The notes below the pieces were generated by a model, which had not been told where the DNA came from, ran no database searches, and saw nothing but the letters and a program-made list of their open reading frames with translations. From assembly GCA_009801015.1 (NCBI GenBank), contig VHZZ01002818.1, positions 37,104-62,449 on the forward strand: DNA of 25,346 nt. The letters are read 5' to 3'. Source of the stretch: Silene noctiflora (lineage: Eukaryota > Streptophyta > Magnoliopsida > Caryophyllales > Caryophyllaceae). Shown in pieces: positions 8,894 to 17,500 of the stretch (position 1 is its first letter; each line of letters begins with the position of its first letter). The translations under genes were made by a program, and so were the position numbers.

Positions 8894-9126
8894 ATGATAT
8901 AACACGAAAATAAGACAAATGATCCGCACTCGGAAAAACGACGGTGCTGAACACCAAATGAAAAAAATGGGCCAAAAACCCAAAATATTGGCACCCATCT
9001 CAATTCTCACAAAGTAGCAATTCAAAAACCCTAACACTCAGTAGCAGTCGATCTCTTCCACAAATTACCAACTCCGTCATTTTTTCCTCTCCTCCATCTC
9101 ACTAAACCTTGGTAGAGAGAGAAACA
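8894..9126 (+). promoter_or_regulatory. Promoter and 5' leader of the eS24 gene
   Basis: A site II motif, TGGGCC, lies at 8968-8973 and a telo-box, AAACCCTAA, at 9026-9034. The two together are the known signature of plant ribosomal-protein gene promoters, where they link expression to cell growth. A pyrimidine-rich stretch (about 9070-9105) and GAGAGAGAAACA precede the start codon, in line with a TOP-like leader. No clear TATA box is seen. The transcription start was not determined. Confidence 0.65.
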
Positions 9127-11409
9127 ATGGCGGACAAAGCTGTCACTATCAGAACTCGCAAGTTCATGACTAACCGTCTCCTTTCTCGCAAACAATTTGT
9201 ACATTTCTTCTTTCTTCTTTTTTCTTTTAATCAAAATTGTTACTTTGCTTAACTGTTAAATCCAATAAATTTTATATCTTTCATTGTTTGAATGTAGGTG
9301 ATTGATGTTCTTCATCCTGGACGCGCCAATGTCTCCAAGGTTTAATTTTTTATAGCTATTTCACTTTACATGTCTTTTATTTTCATTTTGTTTGATCCAT
9401 TATCGTTTCCGTTTCAATCATTTGTTTACCTTTGGTTAAATTGCCAATCGCAAAGAACAAAAAAGTAAATACATGATCGAGGCGCAGTGAGTGTAACTTT
9501 TGAACGTTACTAAAGAATGAAAAAGGTAAACAAATGAAAAAGGTAAACAAATGATGTGACTTAGTTCAAACCACTTCTGATAGAAAGTGTGAAATGATCG
9601 TCCGCGGTGATTGAGAATGTATTGAGGTATTGATGTATGTGTTGAACTTATTTAGGAGTACTTCGAAATTATTATGTAACAATGTTATAGCTCAGTAGCT
9701 GTGGGGATCAATTGTTGAAACCGATATACCATTGCTGGTCAAGCCGTTGATTGTATTCTCTGATAGACTGTTTGTCATATTGTTTGTGAGTTTATGCAAC
9801 AACTTAGTCTGATTTACTGTTATGGTGTGGAACTTTTATTATCATTAGTATTGGAGATGCCATAATATATTGTAGAGAAATGCTTGGATCAGCGTGCGTA
9901 GCAGTTCTGTCGGGTGTTCACTTGTTTGCAGACTACTTTGGGTGTACATTTAGGAAAGTGATGTAGGGCTTTGATGTCAACTTTTATAATTATAGTACTG
10001 TGTCTTAGTATTGTCACATTAGAAATTTAGAAGTTAGTGTGCTTAACTACTGAACAATGTTCCAGTTTTGCACTTGTAGCTTTATCGTGAACAAGGGTTA
10101 AGGTTAGGATTATGTTTTTTTGCTAGCTGTTGTCTGTATGTTCAGGAGTAGTAGGTACATGTAAAGAATTGAACAAATTTCCAGTTTTGTGCCTCTTGTG
10201 CCTTGTGGCTTCATTGTGAACAGGGACTGGGGTTTGCATTATGTTTTTTTAGTGGCCGCTGTCGATATGTTCAAGAATAGTAAGTATATTGTAACCAGGA
10301 TGTAGGTTACTCTGTTAAATGCTGCATGAGTGTCAAATTGAAGTTCACATTGTGGAACTCACAATACATAATTTGTGACTCACTTGCTGATTTTGATTCT
10401 CTTGCATTTGTTCTGATGGTTCGTTTTGCGCTTCGACGTTGGTAGTGCTTCAGTTATGATTTGGACGAAACAGTTCTTTGTTTCATCCCTATAGACGCCA
10501 ATGCTGATTTAACAAAAAAACGAACCTATTCTGTTTCCTGTCGGTGTGGTGCTCTCGTTGCTTTGAGCATATTTTTAAATAAAGAGGTGAACTGCTGAAT
10601 CGCCTAAAGGTGCTTAGGTGCGCCTTGGGCATAAGTTGTAGCTATTGAGGTGCACTACTATGCAATATCCGATTATCCAATCCTTTTCTCTTCTAATTCT
10701 TTTTGTACCTTTCCCTTTGCCTTATTATCCATATCTCCTACGAAGTACTTTTCCTAGCCTTCTTGAATATCCAACGTGTTTTTTTTATTTTGAAAATACA
10801 AATTGTTAGCAAAATATGAACACGCATTTGGTTCTTGCCATGACTTATATTGGTGTCGTACCACCTGTGTGCAGGCTGAACTGAAGGAAAAACTTACCAG
10901 AATGTATGATGTCAGAGATCCAAACTCAATCTTTGTCTTTAAGTTCCGTACCCATTTTGGAGGCGGCAAATCTACTGGATTCGGTCTGATTTATGATTCT
11001 GTTGAGAGTGCCAAGAAGTTTGAGCCCAAATACAGACTCGTCAGGGTAATTATGCGAATGACCTCTTCATCCTAATAACTGCTATTTTACCCGTGAACAT
11101 TGGCTCTATGGTTTGTTAGCGTATTTTGTTTAATGAGTGATTATTTCTTAGCTTTATCTTTTGCTTTGTATGGTGCAGAACGGATTGGACACCAAGATCG
11201 AGAAGTCAAGGAAACAGCTTAAAGAAAGGAAGAACAGAGCTAAGAAGATCCGTGGTGTTAAAAAGGTAGGATAATGAACCCGAAAATCTGCTAGACTTTT
11301 ATTAAATAATAATGGCACTATTTGAGGTTCTATCGTACAATTCTTGTTCTGTAACTCATCCTGTTATTTTATTTGGCAGATCAAGGCAAATGAGGCTAAG
11401 AAGAAGTAA
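9127..11409 (+). CDS. RPS24: 40S ribosomal protein S24 (eS24), five exons
   Basis: This encodes a structural protein of the small cytosolic ribosomal subunit. Exons are 9127-9198, 9298-9339, 10875-11045, 11179-11265 and 11380-11409; every intron is phase 0 with GT-AG borders. The joined product is 133 aa, the usual plant length, starting [20 protein letters not shown]. Family landmarks are [14 protein letters not shown] (25-38), the [19 protein letters not shown] core in exon 3 (about 62-80) and a very basic C-terminus rich in Lys and Arg (exons 4-5, residues 96-133) that would contact rRNA and serve in nuclear import. The start is fixed by the conserved N-terminus and the leader context. Intron 2 is long (1535 bp) and holds a small transposon remnant and a duplication. 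No lesion is seen, so the gene looks functional. Identification rests on the recognised sequence of the eS24 family. Confidence 0.96.
9417..9552. repeat. Stowaway-like remnant with 17-bp tandem copy in eS24 intron 2
   Basis: ATCATTTGTTTACCTTT at 9417-9433 is the inverse of AAAGGTAAACAAATGAT near 9540-9555. The unit GAAAAAGGTAAACAAAT is tandemly duplicated at 9519-9535 and 9536-9552. The arms resemble the ATTTGTTTACC subterminal part of Stowaway elements, but the outer CTCCCTCCGT ends are lost. Confidence 0.45.
10052..10294. repeat. Diverged tandem duplication of about 120 bp in eS24 intron 2
   Basis: Unit 1 (10052-10170) and unit 2 (10171-10294) share in order GAACAA-TTTCCAGTTTTG, GTGGCTT-ATTGTGAACA, GGATTATGTTTTTTT, TATGTTCA-GA-TAGTA and GTAA, with small indels. 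It lies wholly in the intron and is unlikely to affect splicing directly. Confidence 0.7.
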
Positions 11410-11650
11410 CAAGTTCAGCTCTCTGAGAGAGTACTGTTTCCACCTCAAACCATGGAGCAATTACCCCTCTGGTCTTATCTTTTTTGTCCTTTTTTTTTTT
11501 TTTTTTTTTTTTTACCTTGTTTAGTGAATGCTAGAGCTTATATTATGNNNNNNNNNNNNNNNNNNNNNTTTTTTCCCAATTAGCTTTAGTTTGCTCCCGC
11601 CCTTCTTTTTTGTCGCATACTCTGATTCTTAGTAATTTTAGTGATGAATT
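11410..11650 (+). other. eS24 3' flank with poly-T tract and assembly gap
   Basis: After the stop codon is a T-run at about 11490-11513 and a run of 21 N at 11548-11568, again followed by T. The gap sits in homopolymer sequence, so its true length is unknown. The 3' UTR should lie here. I cannot place a polyadenylation signal with confidence. Confidence 0.5.
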
Positions 11651-14116
11651 ATGACTTGTTATTCTCAAAATGTTACCTTTGAATTTGAGGATTTATGAAA
11701 GTTGTCTGATAATGTTATTGGTTAGTAGTAGATCTCCATTTGCTATAATCTTGACCTCATGGAGTTTATTTTACGAACTGATTAGCTTTGGTAATGCACA
11801 CCACCCTTGACTTGGTCTGGGACCGTCATATCCAATGCCCTCTGGTTGGGTCTGTTTTCGTACAATTTGGATTTGGATTCGAATCTCTTTTCTTGACTCC
11901 CCATCCACTTGTTAAGAAATAAGAATGCAGCCTGCTACTTTCATAGATTTTTGTAGACTTGGACAATGTTCTGCAATAATTTGGATGTGGCCAAGAGGTT
12001 TGTTATCGAGAGAGTACATGAGAATCTTAGTGTGTAACTCATGTTTGGTTGGTTTGTACTGGTCCAGTTCATTGTGGTTTGAGGAGGTCACGTCACTCGA
12101 TTTTGTTTGTGTTATTCTCGGGTTATGTTGTTTCGTTAGGGTTACATCGTTGTCTGGATAGGGTTTCTGGGGTCCTAGACCTACTGCAGTTATTATCAGT
12201 GTACTTGTGTGTTTCATAACACCGTTGTTCTACTTATGAGATCCATTATCCAGTTATCCACTCACCATGGTGTGTTTCTAATTCAACGTCACAAGTTAAC
12301 ACAGATAAGCCTAATAATCATGTAATAAATTCAACAAAAATGAAAACCGTGACTAAAGGAATTCGATTGATAATCTTGATGCATAATGTTGATCGAAACA
12401 AGTATACTCAAGTATGGTAGTCGTGCACAAGTATTACTTATTTTTGGTGTACATCATTCGGTTTAATCTGAATTCAAACCAAGTAGGAGCACTAGAATGA
12501 TAATCCTTGTACCACCAAGTAGGATGGATAATTGGATGCGTAGTGATACAGAAAGCCATAACCCTACAATTGATACAAAGCAAAAGCATGATTGATTGAT
12601 TGATTGAAATGAAATTGATTCCATAAAACGCACACAATGCTAAATTGCTAATGCTATTTAAATTTTACCTAAATCCGTACAATGGATAGATAATACTTTT
12701 AGCAGACAAAACATTTAGAACCAAATTGATGCCCCAACTGTCGGTGGGTGTAACTGTGTAACTCTCCATCCCATATACTTCCTAGTTACACGCTGACACC
12801 ACCACAATCCAAATTATCTCTTTCTCATGCATATGGGGTATTTGATTCTTACTTGTTTCTTTATCTCACGTCTTTTCAAAGTGATGATTTTGTTTGTCAT
12901 AAATGAGAATTTGTGTTCGGGATAATCTTGTTTGTGACTCTTGTTCGATGTGAAAACAAAAAACGTAGCTATTTTATAATAAAAAAATATTATCTTTTAT
13001 TATTAAAAACTTTTATCAACTAATAATAAAAATTCGTGACTTTTTAACATAAAATGGTCAATTTTGTAGAGTAGAGTATTATCCAACATTGGGAGTTTGT
13101 TCAAAATGATTCCATAGTTATTAATTATGCATTACTACTAATTATTAGGACTAATAAATGTGTTGTTTGGTATTGATATTGATAACCATCAAACCAATTT
13201 CACATTTTCTGGAAATTAGTTAGGTATGCCTTTTTGTTTACATTACAAGCATTCTTGATTTCTTTCGTCGAATCATCACCAACTGGGTGAAAGTGTGAAA
13301 CTATTGATCATGCATAATAGACTGCAAATCTCGTACATCAGATCAACCACCGTACTTCTCAATTACCAGGGCAATAAACACTGACATAGTAAACAATGTC
13401 TAAATCTCAGATCAAACTATTTTTATTATCATAAGATTTAAACTTGAGATCCACCAAATTCACATGTTTATTCAACTAAGTCAACCCTCTACCCGACTGC
13501 CTATCCCATATTTCGATCACCTTCAATCAACCCATTTAAATAAATTAAATACGATTCTTCGACACTCTTGTACAAAAAAACTCGTAAAATGAATCTGTAA
13601 GTAACTAATTTTTCATTCAAATACATCCTTACTACTCACTAGCTATAAAGTATTTAATTGTTCTCTTTCAAGTTATTTTGTATAAAATAGTCTCACAATA
13701 AATAATATGGTTACAAGTTTACAAGGGGTCATTTATTATCCATGTGAGTAGATAAAATAAAACAAATAACAAAATAGATTGTTATTCTCTAAATATTTTG
13801 TTTTTATCTTATCTACCGCATAGGTAGTACTTAAGGACGACAATTGTGCTGAAATCTTTCTAGTTGTAGGTACAGCATGACAATGCCGTTAATTTGACAA
13901 AAAAGAGGACAAAATGGATGGCCCAACTGTCGGTGGATATTACTCTATCCACACATTCATCATACACAAAAAAAACCAACATCATCTTTCTTTAACAAAG
14001 TTGCAACTAAAAAACTTGAGTAATCTTCAATTCTTCATCAATTCTATCCACCACTTTCGCTGATTTTTGTTGTTGTTGTTTACTCTACCCTAGACCCCAC
14101 TTCTTTGTCCACTTAC
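11651..14116. other. Spacer between eS24 and transporter genes, no gene recognised
   Basis: This stretch contains short open frames with no family resemblance, an AT-rich core at 12950-13080, and a (GATT)n microsatellite at about 12590-12606. A related segment of about 40 bases containing CCCAACTGTCGGTGG appears at 12733-12747 and again at 13922-13936. The last few hundred bases may be the promoter of the transporter gene. I see no tRNA, rRNA or clear transposon ends. Confidence 0.5.
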
Positions 14117-14310
14117 TCTATTTTCGTCATTACGAAAAAAACCCGTTTTACACAAATTCTCGTATAAAACCGCCTTACTCAAAACAAACGCGAGAATTGG
14201 TAGTTACTTTCTCTATTTTTGTTACTGCCAAAAGCCCGTTTGACACAAATTCTTATATAAAACCGCTTTACGGACACGGGAATTAGTGGTCACTATCAGT
14301 TTCTCTATTT
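14117..14310 (+). repeat. Tandem repeat of about 95 bp upstream of the transporter
   Basis: Unit 1 (14117-14211) and unit 2 (14212-14303) each run TCTATTTT, GT-ATTAC/GTTACTG, CCCGTTTTACACAAATTCT or a near copy, ATATAAAACCGC-TTAC and GGGAATTAGTGGT-ACT or a near copy. A third copy starts at 14304 and breaks off. It probably lies in the promoter or leader of the transporter gene. Confidence 0.75.
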
Positions 14311-14585
14311 CTGTGTATGTGACTACCCGTGTGTCTGTCACTCACTCTGCTTCTCCTGCTTCATTCTTCACTTTTCTTTCTCTTCCTTCTGTTTTTTTTT
14401 GTACTTTACCCCTTTTCAAATTATCTCTTTATCCATAAATGTAACAAATTTAAATAATTATACCCACTAAATAAAGGAGATTATTTTGTTTGTTTGTGTG
14501 TTTTTTTGGTTTGTTGTGTTTGAAATGTTGGGTTTTAGTCAAAACTGTGACTATATTTGAGGTGGGTTTTTGACGAAAATAGGGA
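14311..14585 (+). promoter_or_regulatory. Probable 5' leader of the transporter gene
   Basis: A pyrimidine-rich tract at about 14340-14420 precedes the coding sequence, typical of plant leaders and proximal promoters. An in-frame TAG at 14580-14582 directly before ATG 14586 excludes a longer N-terminus in this exon. A leader intron cannot be ruled out. The transcription start is not visible. Confidence 0.4.
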
Positions 14586-17500
14586 ATGCTTTGTAGTAGA
14601 AACATGTTTAATTTGCTTCTTAGCAAGAATGTCAGGAAGATTCTCAAGCGTAAAGATAGTGATGCTGGTGAAAAAGGTATTTTTTTTTTTTTTTTGGATT
14701 TTAGCTGTTGGTTGATTTTAATTGTTGGTGAAAGAGGTAATTTTCCGGGTTTTAGATGTTGGTTAATTTTAATTTTAGGTGAAAGAGGTAATTTTTTTGG
14801 GTTATAGATATTGGTTGATTTGATTTTTTCAGTTTATGTTGGTTTGTGTTTGATTGTGACAGAAATTTGCATGATAATGGTGCATTTAATTGAAGTTGAT
14901 TACATGGGTAGTATGTAGTTTTGGATTTAATTGATGGGTTTTTGTGAGTTCAATGTGTAACTGTTAATTTGAGTTTTTATGGTTTATGATTGACTGTGTC
15001 AGTACGGTTCTAGTCATTTGTTTACCTTTTTTATTTTTTGCGAGAAGTATTTTAATCATAGCTAAACAAATGAATTGGACGGAGGGAGTTAATAGTTTTG
15101 GAATTAATTTGATGGTTTTCTGTGGGTTCAATGTTAAAATGTTAAAATGTTAATTATTTTTGTGCATAATTTCACAATTATTGCTTTGATTGTTATTTTA
15201 ACAAGTCTTGTGAGGACACTAGAGTATATTGAGGTTCAATAATCCATATTTGGATTAAGGGTTGATTTAAGGGAAGCAATTGTTGAAGTATTGGGGCGTT
15301 CCGATATTAATTATCCTTCTCTACTCCTAAATATGACATATTTTTAGGGAAATTGTGGAAGAAAAGATGGTGCATGATACGGAGTATTATTTTACGAAAG
15401 AGTATCATTTCTTTTTCAATTGTGTCATTTTAGTTAGCTACTTGTCGTGCGTGTAATATCTTTGTTTTTGAATAAGTGATTGTCGATAGCACGTGGGATA
15501 TTCGGATTAACAAAGTAAGCAGTCAAGTAGAGTTGCATTGCACCTGGTAATGTTTAAAGTGATAAGTTTGGATTATTGGAGAAGTAAGAAGTTTGCCTAA
15601 ATTTAGTAGTGTCCCAGTTTGCAATAATTCAGCACCTCATCTTGCTTTACCTGATCTTTTCTTGGCTTAGACTCCTTAGAGTCTTCTTGACAACTTTGGC
15701 AAGTTCGCATCCTGATCTTATCATATTTGCGCACTATAATTGTTGGACAACAACATGGCATTTGAAAAAATTGCCATAGAAGTCATTTATAACTTTTCAC
15801 GGTTATATTTTTGGTTAAATACTCACATGGGTTTACCTTTGATAGGGCATAAGTCACACTTTGTAGTTTATAAAAGTTCTGTAAGCTTATAAAAAAACCA
15901 CCTCTCGCTCTATCACGTCGCCTTAACCCAGCTACCCTTAGGTGATTTACTTTGATTACTGACGTTTTAAGCTTCAGCTAATGCTCATACTGTTACAGGT
16001 CATTTAAATGGGTCTATACTGAGATTTTTTTATCAATTTATTTTATATTGGTATTCTATGTTAATGGTCACATTTTCTAGATTCTCACGACATGATTTAT
16101 TGAATTTGTGTCTATGTAGGAAAAGCTCTGGAAGACATACGATCTTCACTGTTCAATGAGCTGCGTTCCTCTGATGGTGCCAGACGCCATCAGCAACGTA
16201 TATGTGGGCCCACAGTGGCACTCACATTTAACTTTTTGGTCTCTGTTAGTATAATCTTGATGAATAAACTGGTTCGTGCATATCTTCTCCTTACTCTTTT
16301 GATGTTTAATTTCAGGGATAGGATGATTGTCACTTGTTTGCCTCAAATAACGGTTGTAACTTAGTTTTCTCTTTCTGTCTGATTGTCAGGTTCTTGGGAA
16401 GGTTGGATTTAATTATCCAATATTTCTCACATTTATTCACTATGTAGTAAGCTGGTTCTTCATGGCTGTCCTAAATGCTCTATCCATGCTCCCTGCGTCT
16501 CCAACAAAAGCATCCCGCTTCTCGTCATTGTTTGCTCTTGGTGTTGTCATGTCCTTATCTACTGGTCTTGCAAATGTCAGTTTGAAGTTTAATAGGCAAG
16601 TCTTGAATCACAAGAACCTGTTTTCCTATGTTTCTGAATTGCTGCTTCCTGATTTTGTTTGAGTTCTATCATAATTTTTTTGTCCGAGTTCTGACTTTAG
16701 CTTTAATTTCTGTAATTTCAGTGTTGGATTTTACCAGATGGCTAAGATTGCTGTGACCCCGTCAATAGTGGTTGCAGAATTTGTTCTCTTAAGGAAAATG
16801 GTGTCTTTTCAGAAGGTAATTGCTTGGATCCTTAGTTTTCTCTTGGAAATAGGTCTTGAGTGAGTCAACATGATGGTTAAAAAAATCGATAGCACAAGTG
16901 CATGATACTATATTGTTCAGCTTTACCTGTTTTCACTTGGAAACTTATTTCTATGCTAAGGATAGGTGGAATCTAAGGTATTAAAAGTGGGAAACTTTTC
17001 TATTAAATTTGACGTCATTTGAGGGTGATTGTCAGTCTTAGGCATCGAATATCTGAGGCCTTTTATTGACTGCGCAGTTTCCTGTTCTGTGGTTTCATAT
17101 GGTGACTTTCACTGGAGGGGTGGAGGATACATTTAAAACCTTAACCTTCAGAAAATATTTGGAAGAAAATTTTCGTATCCTCATTCCCTTCTTGTTCTCC
17201 TCCATCCCGTGTTCTTCCTTTTCATACCAAAACTGCATCAAACTATGCCCTTAATCTATTTATCCTTTGTGATCATCTTCATCTTCTGCCAGCACCTTTT
17301 GTTTTTGTTCATATATAAGGGAAACAATGTTTCACTGTACTGTATTGCTTCAAGCATTACCAGAGGGTTGTATTTTCAGTAGAGCTCACAGTGATACTCC
17401 GTAAGACTTTCTATCATAACAATCATCACAAACATGTAACATGCTTGACATTGCATTTGGGTGTTTTGACATTTAACACAAGATTTATGCTATGAGGCTA

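Noticed and set aside
9340..10874. Possible snoRNA in the long eS24 intron
   Set aside because: Several TGATG and CTGA strings exist, but no pair of C and D boxes with a terminal stem at proper spacing was found.
11875..11890. GGATTCGAATCTC resembling a tRNA B box
   Set aside because: There is no matching A box at tRNA distance and no cloverleaf; it is a chance palindrome.
11912..12217. Open frames on both strands downstream of eS24
   Set aside because: Neither has a recognisable motif or splice context. They lie in the 3' flank of eS24.
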